From Thamnaconus septentrionalis (lineage: Eukaryota > Chordata > Actinopteri > Tetraodontiformes > Monacanthidae): 64,000 nt of DNA. The first letter of the stretch is position 1. Each line of letters begins with the position of its first letter. Both the position numbers and the translations under genes were made by a program. Under the pieces are notes generated by a model, which saw only the letters and a list, made by a program, of their open reading frames with translations, ran no database searches and was not told the DNA's origin. This document shows, piece after piece, positions 23,188 to 36,558 of the stretch. Where the stretch lies: NCBI GenBank assembly GCA_009823395.1, contig CM020509.1:15416001-15480000 (forward strand). The letters are read 5' to 3'.

Positions 23188-26100
23188 CCGAGCGGACCTC
23201 TATCCCGTGCTGCAAGACAAGGAAGGCAGGAAAGGGAGGAGGATCAGTCAGTGGAACGGTTGGCTTGTTTTCCCTCGCACTTAGCTCATGTCTGTCAGTG
23301 TGCTGCCATCCATTCATGTGATACAAATGGAGGGGGGGGGGGGGGGGGGTAAGTTTCAGACATTCCCAGCAGGTCAAGCGGAAGGAAGATTGGCGCGAGT
23401 CACTGACGACGGCGTTCGTTGGAATCTCTGTCAACCGCACACGAATCCGACGGCCGGATGGCTTTTTTGCCGCCGTCGAGATAATTGACCGTCGAACGCC
23501 AGGCTCATTTTGTTGCGGAGTGAATTAAAAGGAATGAACTGTTTTTGGAATAGTGTGAGAATATTTTCAGTTTTTTTTGAGTCGATGAGAGAAACTCGTG
23601 GGCCAATCACAGAGTGGGTAGCGCGGTAACGGTGTCGCGTGCGCTAGCGTCTCCCACAACAACGATGTGCCGACAAGCTCATTATCTGGGTCTTTCAGCA
23701 CCAGGAGTTGATGGACAGTCGAGAGGCTGCTTTTTGTTTCCACTTCTTTCTGTCTGTGTCTCTCTGTTCCGACTTTGTAGAGGGTGATGCGTCCAAAAAC
23801 CTCCTCATCTGTCCCCCATAAAGCATTTTAACCCTCTATCAGAGTGCAATCACAAAACTTTTTTTGTTTTTTTCCAAATTAATTTTCACAGTTTTGGCCA
23901 CAAATTCAAGTCGCAGGCGGAGTGAAGCGTCCTGATAATGAAAATTGTTTTACGCACTTCCAAACTTTAATTTCTTGCACATTGGGCGTGTAAAGACCCC
24001 GAACAATTGAGCCCAAAAATCTAAAGTTATAAAACAGAGGTGGTTTGAGGTCTGGACAGATCAGTCGTCTTCCAAAGCTTCTTCTACTGCTTTGTTTTTT
24101 TTTTTCATATTGATCGTTGCTTGATGATAGACAGTGACAAAGAGCTTTATTTGCAGTGATGCAGATCACTGGGATATTACACAGCAACGTTTCGCGTCCC
24201 GGCTGATGTCATTCAGTTTTTTTGTTTGATTTTCTTTTTGACCTTTCAGTCTAGAAATAACCAAGTTACTATTTCAATTTGGCTTCCCTTGTTCGCCCTA
24301 TCGAGAGATCGCTGTTTGGACATGAGGAGGGTCACCGGGGGACACGCGCCGCCACCAGTGACACCACTGTAAATGCTAATCGACGTGGTCGGACGGCGGC
24401 GCCCTCCCCACGATCTCTGATCAATTTTCAATTTCTGTGGCTTAGTTCGTCCCCCCTCCACCACCACCACCTCTGCCTACCGCAGTGATTGCTTTAATAA
24501 CAATGGAGTAGAAAAGCCGGCATTTAGAAGGGGGAATATTGCATTCTGAAATGACTGCGGTAAATGATTTATAATGTATCCGCCTGTTGCGGGGCCACTA
24601 ACAGTGAGTCCGGGAGGCTCCTGGAGGAGCTTTAATCGCGCTGCAGCTCGTCACTTTTCTGGCGCTTGTGAATTAGCGCAACGGCTAGCCAGTAAAAAGC
24701 TGCAAACGGATCTATAATTACAATATGCACGTTAGCGCGACAGTATCTTAAAACACACATACACAGGCAGAGGGAATGATTTGTGAGGACCACCGTCGCC
24801 AAGCGTGTGCACACTATGCCTGTCGCCAGCCTGGTCGAGCACCTGCAACGTGATAATACATGAAAAGTCATCCATAACCAATGTAGGGGTAGGGGGGGGC
24901 TAAAAGGCATACAAGGCTCCGAGGGCTGGCGAAAGCCTTTGAAATGCTGGAAGAGTCGCAAGCACACATGATATGGACGACATTAGCTCAGAGGCAGCCA
25001 ATGACATGAACGACATTGTTGAAGCAGTTTTTTTTTTTCCCTCTTCTGGAGTTGTTTTGTTGTTTTACATGAAAGCGCATCAGAGCTGAATATAATGTTG
25101 TATTTTTTTTTTTAGAAAGCGCAAAAAACAAATATTAAGTGTAATTGGAGGGCATATTTGGTGTGAAAATTTAAAAGGGAACAATAAGAATTTTTACAAT
25201 CTAATTTTTTCTCAGCTCTTCGTGACTCAGCGTGGTGAAAATCTTCAAGCACAACGGGCAAACATTACAGAAACAAAAAAATAAACAAACTGGCACGAGT
25301 CGCCGAAGCATGAACCGAATCCTCTGAAAGAAAAACAAGAAATGTGAATCGGGTGTTTGGAGCAAATACGCTGCGCTAGTTAGATCTGTGGACAGGCAAC
25401 AACACCACTGCGAAAAAAAAGGGGGCGAAGTGGAAGTTAAAATTTTGAACGCGAAGCAAGAAGTCATCCTGATAACAGACAGCTGGACGGAGGCGTGCAA
25501 GAAACGACATTTCCTTGGCCAATAGTTCTGAGTAGGCAGCATTGTTTATGTGGCAAAAGTGTTCCCAATCTTCCCACAACACAAAACGACATCTCGCCAG
25601 GTGATTCTCACCCTCCTCCCCGAAAAAAGGAAAAAAAAAAGTTGCAGTTTTCATCAGGCCTTTCTGGAGCAACACACAGGCATGAAAGCAGCCACTGACT
25701 ATTCAACCCAGTCTTTTGAAAGGTACAAAGTCTCCTTGTTAGAGCAGCTGTGCTATTTCAGCTCCTTGAAAAGAACATGCAGAATTTTTTTTTTCCTTTA
25801 GCAAAGGACCTCTATGAATAGGATCAGGAAACGCTGTTTTGTTTGCCCATCATCAGAGCAAAAGTTCTGGCAGTCAGAAAAATATCAAACTGATGATATC
25901 TGAAGCAAAAAAAAATAAAAATAAAAAAAAGGTTGGGGGCTGAAAACCAGGCGGTTGAGTTTATCTGAGTCCCCTGAAAGGAGGAACTCATCTTTTACAC
26001 GTTTGATTTTAAGATTAACAAAAATATTTTTATATAAGTATAAAATGAGATAATTAGAATGTGAAGAACAGGGGAAATGAAACCTAAACTTTCTGGCAGA

Positions 26101-26691
26101 CATCCCTCAAACTTCGGACTCTAAAAACTCCATCGGCGAGGAAACTTTAAAAATACTTACGCATAAACTCAAATCTAACTGGGTCCCCTTTTTTGGTATA
26201 AATAACCCCGTTTCTGGTCGGGGATGAAATGCGCCGGGTCAAACTTTCAAATCAGGGCAGTGCAAGGACACACGCACACGGGCGGCGTGATGGAGTGTGT
26301 GTGTTTAGAGGACACCGCTCAGAGGACTTCATCAGTCTCTCCTCCAGCAGCATCTCTGAGGTCCTCTCCGCTTTGATCTCGCTCTACCTGCTGAAGCACT
26401 GCCAAGGGAGACGCGGGGAGCCAGGGAGAGAGGGAGCGATTGCATGAGTTCTCCCTCATCATCCCAGAAATATTGATTGTCTCATCACCGCGGCCTTGGA
26501 GCCCTTAATAAATACAACTGGGGTGACGGAGGAACAGGCAGAGGCAGAGGAGAGGAGAGGAGAAGGGGGGAGGAAGGAGGAGAGGCTGGCGCTGCTGGGT
26601 GTCCACGGGAGGGTTGTTTTTCTGTTAACGTAGGCTGATTCTTCATCGAGCAGCACAACATTCAACAGCCGTTTCTCCAGCAGTTCCGCTG

Positions 26692-26765
26692 GTTAAAGGC
26701 CCAGTGAGCAAGATAAAGCGCCGTCTAATGGCAAGGAAGCATATTGCGGGCAACGTTAATGTTAA
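26692..26765. mobile_element. Fragment resembling the end of a common teleost MITE
   Basis: TTAAAGGCCCAGTGAGCAAG followed by CGTCTAATGGCAAGG and ATATTGCGGGCAAC resembles, from memory, a widespread fish repeat end (TTAAAGGCCCAGTGTGTAAG ... CATCTAGTGGTGAGG). The opposite end was not found nearby, so this is probably a solo or truncated copy. Confidence 0.45.
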
Positions 26766-26932
26766 TCAGGTTTTTTTTTGTTTGTTTGTTTGTTTGTTTT
26801 TTGGAAGGGGAGCTTGACCTCACATCTTCCCATTACCAGCTGTGAAGGCCGGATAGAATCTCTACTGATCCAAGTCAAAACATGGAGCAATATGGCTGCT
26901 AAGGCTTTTACATAAATCAAAATTCTTATGAA

Positions 26933-27407
26933 CAGTGCTACTGGGATTGCTCCATAAAAGTAATGCAACTACTGATTACGCCTTAATAAAGTAATCTAAT
27001 TACTTCTTTACTACTTTGTTTCATAAGTAATCAATCACTAATTACTTTACTAATTACTTTAGTTACAAAAAAAGATAAAGTAACAGTTGCTCAGTGATTT
27101 GGAATGAACTTTATTAAGGTGCAAATTTTGCAATTCCAAATATTGCCTCTGTTCTCTTACCATGAATGAATGTTTGCTCTCTACACAAACTGCACACAAA
27201 TTTCACAGAATAAACTCATGTACAGCACTGGTGCCTTTTGCACAGCCCATATTGTTAAAATAATTAGAAGATTTGGGAAAAGTAACAAAATTATTATGAT
27301 ATAATTACCAGTTTTGCCACAGTAATCTAGTGACATTACTCCGTTACTCAAAAAGTAGTTTAATTACTGCGGTGGATTACTTAATAATAGATTACTCGCC
27401 AACGTTG
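26933..27407. mobile_element. hAT-like MITE (475 bp) with 8-bp target-site duplication
   Basis: The element is flanked by identical 8-bp sequences CTTATGAA at 26925-26932 and 27408-27415. Its ends read CAGTGCTACTGGGATTGC (left) and, inverted, CAACGTTGGCGAGTAATC (right), both close to the CAGTGTTGG-type ends of hAT elements. Subterminal parts are rich in AGTAAT/ATTACT motifs in both orientations, as in hAT-derived fish MITEs. No transposase frame is present, so it is non-autonomous. The 8-bp duplication fits the hAT superfamily. It sits in the putative first intron. Confidence 0.75.
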
Positions 27408-30400
27408 CTTATGAAGGAATAGACAGGTAATACTATTATGCCACGACAGAGCAATAGATGACTTTAAAAGCTGCTTGTTTGGCACTTTGAGCCATCGTTA
27501 AGTCATCCCAAGCATTTCCCCATCTGTTGCCACTAATGACAGAAAAAAAAATTGTCAGGCTAAATTTTAGTGTGAGCCCACTGGCGGGCACACTCGCGCT
27601 GGAAGAGCCTTTGTCCTGCTCCAGCAAAGAGATCCCCGAACTGCAATGAAACTCTGAGCCGAATGCACTCCTACGCCCCGCCGCCATCTCTCTGCGAGCG
27701 GCTGAATGGAGTCTGATGGAAAAAAAAAAAAAAGAGGAACCAATAAGAGATCTGAGTAGATGGAGCTTCTGACTGTCCCCCCGCTACTCTGTTATCGCTG
27801 CAGCTGGACGGCGACAAAGACAAATTCAAAAAGCTCCATTAGTCTTCCGGAACATTTGCGGTGACTTCAAATGGAAGGGAGGCATCGTGACCCGAGAAGG
27901 TGTTATCACAGCTTTGCAAATGGCTCCGACGGCGCTGCGCGTTAACATTATGGAGCCCGCGAGAGCTGAGGCTGAGCAGAAGCAAAGACTTACACACTTA
28001 CTCCCAGGTGGTGGTTTACCTCGGCCGAACAACGGGAGGGAAAAAAAAAGAAGCATTATTTACTGTCTCCACTCACACATTTTTTGCTCCAGACAGACAA
28101 ACCAAACCCCCACCGGCGCACGCTGGCGGTCCATTCTGAGACAAACCCTCATCTTGACAATGGATTTCTCGCCGTCTCACTGCCTGTCAATAATGTGTGA
28201 AATATACATTATTGACACATACTCCCTGCTTACACGTGTTCACGGCAAATAAGTCAAATGCGGAATTTCAACGCCGCAAAAATAAATCAATATTGAAGAT
28301 GCACACACGCACCCACACATGCTGGGTCTCCACTCTCAGACAAGCTTACGGTTCTCCGCAAACAAGGGATGTGTCATATTAAATCATGGAGACTGGCGTG
28401 TTTCTGAAAAAAAACATTCATAAAATAAAATCCCGCCTGGACTTCATAAGGCTCCAGCTGGGGGAAGGATGCCTCTGTGACAGCCCCAGATGAGGGCCAC
28501 CTTTATTCCCTTTTTTTGTTTTTTTTGTCCTTGTTTCTTCAGACACAAAGCCTTTGGAGTCATTATTACTTAGGAGATTTGGAATTAAATGAGGCAAAGA
28601 GAAGCAGCGCGCTGTGACGGCTAACCGCCAGTGATGGGAAAATCGATTTCGATTCGCTTTTATATTCACTCACCTCAGACAGACAGGTTTTTGATTTCGT
28701 TGTGCGAGTGTGCGAAAGTCCACAAGCTCCACCCATTCCCAGTACCCACTGAACCACAGCGCTGAAACCACTGATTTGGAATGGGAAGAATTATCCATTA
28801 AAGTGTTAATTTAAAGTGAGAGATCAACTGAATGATTTGTTTGTTCGCAGCTCAGCCTCGGAGCAGGGAGCGAAAGTGGGAGTCGAGTTGAAACAAGAAG
28901 CCAGAGCTGTTGTTCTTCCCGCAGGGTTAATCCAGCAATTAGCTTGATATATTTATACAAATACAGTTAGAATAGCACTCGCACAATAGTGACTCACTGC
29001 CTGTTCTTTTCCGCTAGCGAGCGGCAGCAGGGACGAGTCAGTGAACAAGCTACTGAAGGGGAGGAATCGCAACCAACAAGTCGGTCAAATGACTCCTCAA
29101 GACCCTTCAGGACTGGCGCATCACCGCTAACCACCAACTGAGCGACGCTAACGTGCTCCTAAAGACGGTGAAGGGATAAACGGTATAGGGCAGAAGCAGC
29201 GCTGCGGCACGCATTGTGAGCCTCCGTGGCCTCAGACCTTTTTTTTTATACTCCTGGCTAGAAGCATCATTACCGGCACCGAAGGCCGTGGAGGCACAGG
29301 AGGCTGAGCCTGGCAGGTCAAATAAAGACAGATTCCAGGTGAGTGGGCATCGAAATGAATTCTGAAGCCGCGCTGCAAATAAATAATGGCCATTCTCTTA
29401 ACTGCTGATGGTGCTTGAAACAACTATTTGTTGTAGGTGCTCAAGCACTAGATAGGGACAGATGTGAGGCTGAAAGTCTCAGGAGCTGCAATCCCAGGCA
29501 ACTGAGCTGTTCTTAAAGGTACAGCTCTTTTTTTTTTCCTCCCCACTCCCATCCGCCGCGTGTGCACATCAGATATACATTAGGCTGGCATGTGGCACTT
29601 GAAACGACACTTGCAGGTAGAAGTATATTAATCACAGCTAAATTACTCAATTAGACGGAGACAGACTCAGGGGGGTTAAAAAAGGGATAAATAAAGAAAT
29701 CTCCCCAACAATTCATCATTTTAACTCCTATTGATCCACTGCGGAGTCTCAGCAGACACCTCTTACTGGAAGAAAGTCAAAGCAGCTAATCACTCAAGTA
29801 GCCCACAGGGACCTGTTGAGGAACCACCAGCTACAAGGCTGGGTCCATCTCTAATCTAGCCCCTATGTAAACACATTAAGGGTTTTACCGGTTAGCCGCG
29901 TTCCCTAGATGCCGCACGACAGGTTTGACTGCAAAGTGCTGCTAAGGAGCTTGGGGGGAGCAGAGGAGGGCAGGTTCCGTTTTTCAGATAGCAACGCTAA
30001 ACACTGTTAGCAGAGAGACATTCTCTTACGGGCCCAGCCACTCAGATAACTCTGCTCCAGAAATGAATAATTATTTAATACATCCAAACATAATGAGGTT
30101 GGAACATTTTTCTATCCTTCAGACCCTAGTGTGTGTTTTGCACTGCGATACTTGCAGAGCTAATTATTACGTTTCCATCTGTTTTTGGCCGTGTACTTTT
30201 CCCTTAATTAGCAAAATGTTAGCACCAGGCTAAGGCGCTGAAAACACCAACGTGCCGGCAAGCTAACGATGCCTCCCGCGTCAACGCCGTCGTTGTTAGC
30301 ACGTGCCAATGCCATATCGTGAGCGAGCGAGCGAACGCTGGCGTTTAGCTGAATCAGACCCGCGCGGCGCTGCGCGGCGTAGACCCCTTGCATCTAAAGA

Positions 30401-33400
30401 TAGCTTCGTAAATGCGCGCTCACAAGCCGTTGCCATCATCCGTCTCTGCGTGCGAGCAGGCAAACACATCTGAGCGCATGTGAGAAATGATTGAATTCCT
30501 GGAGAAGATACACCGGGGCATACCGCGGAGAATTCTGCAGATATTTCTAGCAGCTCGTCTCATCTCTGCGGCGCCGCGCGGACTGCGCGTACAGCAAATG
30601 GAGCGGCACTAACATCAATTTCTGGCTTATGCGGGGGGAAAAGGAGGATGGATTTCTAGACCTCTAGGACGCGTCCCTAATAAAATTTCCGGTGCTTGGA
30701 ATCTGCGGGGCGCCGGCGAAAAGCATAGCAAAGTTTATGACAATCACTTCAAACGTGAGCCGCCGCGTTCGGGCGCCCGCTGCGCTCTTCGGCCCTAAAT
30801 GCTGCAACGCTGCCCGCTTGGTTATCAGCAGTGCTCCGTGCATGGAGGAAAATCCAAACCCGATTGATAACGAGCGTTTATCGGAGGAGATTAATGATGG
30901 TATCGCTAGGAATTAATGGGTTATTTCCTGTTTAAAGTCCGATGCCTCGAGAATCGTGCGGCGGAGAGCTGGTCAGAGCGGATCAGAGGGGAAAATACGG
31001 ACAGGTACGGCAGAGGGGAGGAGCTCTGAGACAGTTGAATTAGTGGGTTTGCTCAGAGTTAATTGAGGTCTGACTGGTAATTACAAACGGGACTTGATCT
31101 CTCGCAGGGTCCCCCGGTTCATTGACACTGCATTATGAAATCAGGGATCAGGCGACGTGGCCGCCGCTGTGCTCCTTCACCCTGGGTTGAAGGAGCCATC
31201 TGTAAACCAATGTGCAGGAGCAAAATTGCACTGGTGATAAATAACACGTCCGCCCTGAGAAGATTTCAAGCTATTAAATTCATTTTTATGACGCACTGAG
31301 TAAGGTGGAGAACAGCAGCCCTACTAATACTGACTGACACAGCATTCCAGGAACAGGACTAACGCAAGAGCATAAAGAAAAAAAGAAAAAATAATAAGGG
31401 CAACATTATCTATACTAACACATTTTCGCCGGAAAACAAAAAGTGACAAAATAATATAAAAGTGCATATAGTACATTGCGTTACACTAAAGATATTGATC
31501 ACAAAAAAAATAAGTGCAATAATTGATTTGCAAATGGTATTTACATTTTTTTTTTCAAAAGATAGTGAAAATAAACATGGTTAACTCCATATTTTTTATC
31601 TGATTCGCCTTCGGTTTTCTCCATCTATTTGTTGACATGTAAATTTTAAAATGAATGCATGTTTGCCCGTGCTACCCTCGGGCCGCTGTTTTTTTTAATT
31701 ATATTTTTCTCTCTATTTTCATATTACGACTCGGTTACATCACCCAATTATCACAAAAGTGTATTACCCAACGGAATGTGAGGCAAATGAATGTTAGACC
31801 TCTGCCATCAAGGTAATTGGAATCACTTCTGACCCCACTTAAGTTCACCGCTCCAGGTTAATTTCTTCGAGCGTGGCATGAAGTGAAGTGGCAGCCTCCC
31901 AGTTAATGGAACTTCTAATTGTGGTTTTGCTCAATGGCAATCACTCAGTGCGTCTCCTGTCGTCCTTCCGGTCTGTGCGTTTATGACGGCTTCCGAGGTT
32001 TCGTTGTTGTCAAAGCGACAAACAACCCGACGGAGGACGCCGCCGCTCTTGGAGAGTGACTTAGCCGACCACAGCCTGCAGTGCGCGCAATAAAAATGGG
32101 CTCGTGGGTTAAATTGAGATGCCGTAATATCGACGGTTAAGTTGAAATTTCTTGCCAGGCTCTATACGCCTGCTGCCACCCAGCAACCCTCCCATTATAG
32201 CGGCGGAAACACAAACAGAAGTATCCTCATGCGCCATAAAAGCCGGCCCTTTGAAGAGCCGATCGTCCTGAGGACAACACTTAGCTATGCACCATTTCAT
32301 AAAGCAGTTCGAGCCCTGCACTGAGTGCATGTAATTCGCCACTTTCATCCGCTGCATTTTGAATTGCGCTTCCTGCAGAATGAGATTAAAAATTCAGATC
32401 AACTTGTCCAGAGGAATGTGACACACATTATTGTATTTTTTTTTCTTTTTCTTTTTCAAAATGAAAGCTGCTGGGGCTGCGGCAGGCTGTGGAAACGTAT
32501 AGTACCTTTTGCTCATCGTGTAGATGTGCAAATGCGATATGCACTGTGTGTATGCAAGTAGAAAAATGAAGGTCTGCGCGCATAATAAACTAAATAACAC
32601 GGTTAATTCAAGGTAAGTAGGCTGCGATGCCCTGTAAGAAAAAAAAACAAACAGAAAAAAAACAGACGGGTCAGCTGTATTGCGGCGCCTGTGAAAGGCT
32701 TCCATGGCGTCTTACATAAATTGTAGCGAGCGCAGACATGACCCAGATGCTGCTTGTAAAATTAATGAGCTAATAATGCATTAGGGTACCTGAGCGTTTG
32801 CGGCAGCTAAGGTGTGACTTGATGTGCCAACGTAAAATAATTAATTAGCGATGATATAAAAGCGTCTCGGCGCGGCTTTTCTAGAACTCCGCCGTGTTAC
32901 ATCAGCTTGGAACGCGTGTGCGGCTCGTCTTTAAAAGCCTTCTGGAGGCTCCCAAATTGTGATTGATGATCAATTAAGACAAGATGAATTTTCTGAAAAA
33001 AAAAAGAAAAAAAAGAAGGGGGGTAAAAAAACAAACAAACACAACAACGCCCAAGACATTAACTCTGATGTTTCTTCCCAGAGCCTCCGACTGCCTGGCA
33101 TCCTTGCACAGCACTCGCCATGCCAAGAGCGCAGTGGTGGAGTGATGCCATTGACATGCAAATGACTGGTAGTTCCAGAGAAGTGAGAGGTGCCAAAGAG
33201 TGTTACTGTGTGACAAGAACAATTTCTGGAGACGCGGGTGAGAGCCAGGACGCACACAAGCACACTTGACATCGCCAAACCCACAGCATGTTGCTTTTTT
33301 TCCCCTTCTTTTATTGGCACAAATACACATTTTACACACACGCACGCGCAACAAATAAGTCCAAAATTCATGAGCGTCATGGTGCGAGAGCCCCTGTTGC

Positions 33401-33698
33401 AAGAAGGTTACAGCAGCCTGATGAAATTTATAAAGGAAAAAAAAAAAAACACCAAACGCTTCTTTTGTCCGCAGCACCACCGGCCTCCTGCAGATTTATG
33501 ACAGCGTAATTAAGTTTTGGAGGCGAAGCAACAGCCGCTGTTCCTTTAGTGAAAGGTCAACAGTAAACAGCAACGTGAGCCACTCTTGATTACCACGTAT
33601 ATCACAACATCAAAAAAGATGCTGCCGCACTAATGAGGGGGTGACCTTCATCTTCGGCATAAAGCGAAGACCGAGGGATGGCGGGGGAACTGGGGGGA

Positions 33699-33731
<33 letters not shown>

Positions 33732-33771
33732 AACACAAACACAAACACAAACACACACACACACACACACA
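33699..33771. repeat. (CA)n with internal (CAAACA)n block
   Basis: CA runs on both sides flank five AAACAC units. It is intronic. Confidence 0.93.
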
Positions 33772-36423
33772 GTTCCACATGACCTCTATGCATCGTTATA
33801 AAAAGGTGTAGGGGTGATTAATAAAGGGCCAGCTCATGGGAAGCCCGGTTCCTTCTTGCTTTTCAGGTCATTTTCAGCTCATGGCTTCACAGCATCAAAG
33901 CAAGTCTGTAAAAAATTTTTATCTTGAAACAAGCTAATATGAAAACATTCAAAAGAAAACAATAAATAAATCTGCAACAAAATGGTCGACAGTGACAATC
34001 AAGGTGAGGAGTGAGCTTATAAAATGACAATTAGACTGGAAGCTATCAAGCATTTTCAAGCTTTTGAATTACCATTTTGAATTGTATTGTATGTTACCAT
34101 ATACTTTCCAACCTACATTGGAAAAATATTCTTTGGGCTCATTTCCAATTGGATGTAAAATAAGTTCAATTGCTGGCTGGATAACGTCGGGCCACTTGTA
34201 AAACAAATAGGGTCACATTATTTTGGATATTTGCAAGGACATTGGCAGAAAACTCATTTTCCAGGCTGCCTTCGATGAGGCTACATTATCATCTGGAAGC
34301 TTTATGAGTCGTGCAGTCTTTCACATCTCGGAGGACGGCTCGCCTGAACGCGGCTCTGCAACGGCGGCGGGTTTTGAATTAAAAAAAAAGAAAAAACTCC
34401 ATAATTCGTCGCCTGCCGGCTCAAATTCATCCCAGTAACAAGCATTACACGTATAAAGCACGACAATTGGAAATGTAAATGTGGCGCGAGGCCTCACATC
34501 CTAATTCATTACAATGTGGCGGCTCGCGGAGTGGCAGCCAGGTGGATTTAGGAGGAGATGTGGAGGGATTAGCGAGCTGCTATCAATCACCGCGGCTGAA
34601 TTGTCACCCGCCCGCCGCCATCAGAGCCGCTGACTGACTTTCTCATTGATCCCGCTTGGGGCTAAAGAGACGGAGCCAGAGGCTAATTTAGCTTTTCCTT
34701 GCTGACAATCTTGGGGGAAAAAAAAAAGTTCTTTTTCTTTTCTTTTTCGCACAATTAAGCCTAGCGTCATATTTACCTCCAACATGACGACAACAAACGT
34801 GTGATATCATGCATTACTGACTGTATAACTGTCTGACCTCTAACTTCTTTTACTACGTCACTTTTCCCTTTAATATCTCACAAGGGGCACCAACAACCCT
34901 CCCAGGTTTGTCACAACACCCCGTGCCAGGTGTTCATGCCACCCTCCGGAGTCTTGCCGAGGCCCACTTGTGTTTCCGTCCTCTTGCAAACATGTCAAAG
35001 TGAGACATAAAACATCAGTTTTAGCAGGAAGCGGACGCCAATAATAGTTGCCTGAGGCTGTGGACAGAAAGGCTGTCGGAGAAAGAACTGCGCGAGGCTC
35101 AAAAAAAAAGATCTGACGACGGGGTAAATATGGGACCTTTTAAGTCAGACGAGCGCGGCTGGACAAAATAAAAGCCCAGAGTGTCATGAGGAGACAGAAA
35201 ATGGCTGTAGTAAATCCTACCAGTCACCCCCCCCATCTCACCCCTCCCCTGGTGGCGGCTGTGCCTCCTTCACTCCGGCTGCCGCAGATATCAGCAGGAC
35301 GCGGCCACAAGCTCCGAGGGACAATTAAAATGACAGTGCCCTTTGTGGACAGCAAGGGCGGCAATCGCTGTCCCCACCGAGGGAGGACCGAGTGTTACTT
35401 TTTGGTTCCAGGGTGGCAGTGGGAGGGGTGATTGGCTGTGGGTGTAGTCGGTAGGTGGTGGTGGTGGTGGGCGAGGGTAGCAGTCGGAGCCGCGCCTCAA
35501 TATCACACATGAAAGAGGGAACACTGTCTCCTGACAATAGTCCTCTGGGCTCGACCCCCGGCAGACACGTCCGGCCTCCATTCACCCTTTTCTAATCCCA
35601 TCTGAAAGCATATCTTGAATGTCAGGCTTCTTTGGGAAATTGGCTCATGTTCTCAGCCATTGATTAAAGTACCGTATCCCGGCTCTATCGGGCCACCCTG
35701 AACTCTAAAGCTCCTGCCAGATCTATTAGGTAATGCGTCCCACATCGCCGCCATCGGTGCCGCCGCCAGCCCACCTTGAGCCCGTCGGGGAAATGACAAG
35801 GAGGCGTAGCGTTCGCTACGGAGCCGCACGGCAGATCAAACGTGGCCGAGTGGCATTAAGCTCTCGGAACGGCTTTTTTTTTGGCAACAAATGTGGCGTT
35901 CTTACTTCACACAAACGTTATTCTGCAAAAAATTGGCTTAGATTTATCGCTGGGGAGCCGAAACAGTGCGTTCGGGGATCTACTTAGCACACATTTTACA
36001 ATCCCCAGTTCCCCTTTCAGGCCCTGCAGGAGGCTACCGCAAAATAAATAAATAAATAAAAAATCGGTGTCCCCCGACATTGAGCGAACAATGTGGTTAT
36101 AATTCATGAGCTCTAATGCCGTAATGTACCCCTCCCACCACCGTTCCCACCGCCACCCCAGCCACTGCGCAGGGAGGGGAGTGGAGGGAGGAGGAGAGGT
36201 TAGCCCCGATGTTGGCGCTGACGCCTGAGTCCAAGACGTTGCACTTAAAGTGTCTCCTGCAGGACATTATTCAAGCGCCGCACCGGCACTGCAAAGTCCG
36301 CGAGACGAGACCGGGCCACTATATTACAGAGACACCGGGGCTTAGTGAGGGCCACTCAAGGTCGTACAGTGAGGCGCCACACACATACAGACACACACAC
36401 GTTGAAAATCCATATAAATGAAC

Positions 36424-36453
36424 ATATATATATACTGTATCATATAAATGAAC

Positions 36454-36548
<95 letters not shown>

Positions 36549-36558
36549 CATATATATT
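36424..36558. repeat. Long (TA)n tract
   Basis: About 85 bp of pure TA (36459-36543) lies within a slightly degenerate TA-rich block. It is self-complementary and likely to extrude cruciforms or vary in length. Confidence 0.95.

Larger units (their letters stand above)
22940..23209 (-). other. nlgn3: 5' untranslated part of nlgn3 exon 2
   Basis: The exon start is placed at 23209 because of a very good acceptor just upstream: a long pyrimidine run ending CTTCCTTGTCTTGCAG, followed by CACGGGATAGAGG. This gives a 270-nt leader before the ATG, with a (GT)n repeat (22994-23035) about 55 nt before the start codon and two short upstream ORFs. A 5' non-coding exon must then lie further right. An acceptor nearer the ATG cannot be excluded, but none is as strong. 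Confidence 0.65.

Noticed and set aside
29511..29534. Inverted repeat GAGCTGT ... ACAGCTC
   Set aside because: The 7-bp stem is expected by chance; no supporting context.
35805..35820. Perfect 7-bp inverted repeat CGTAGCG-TT-CGCTACG
   Set aside because: It is too short to be remarkable in 64 kb and has no associated signal.
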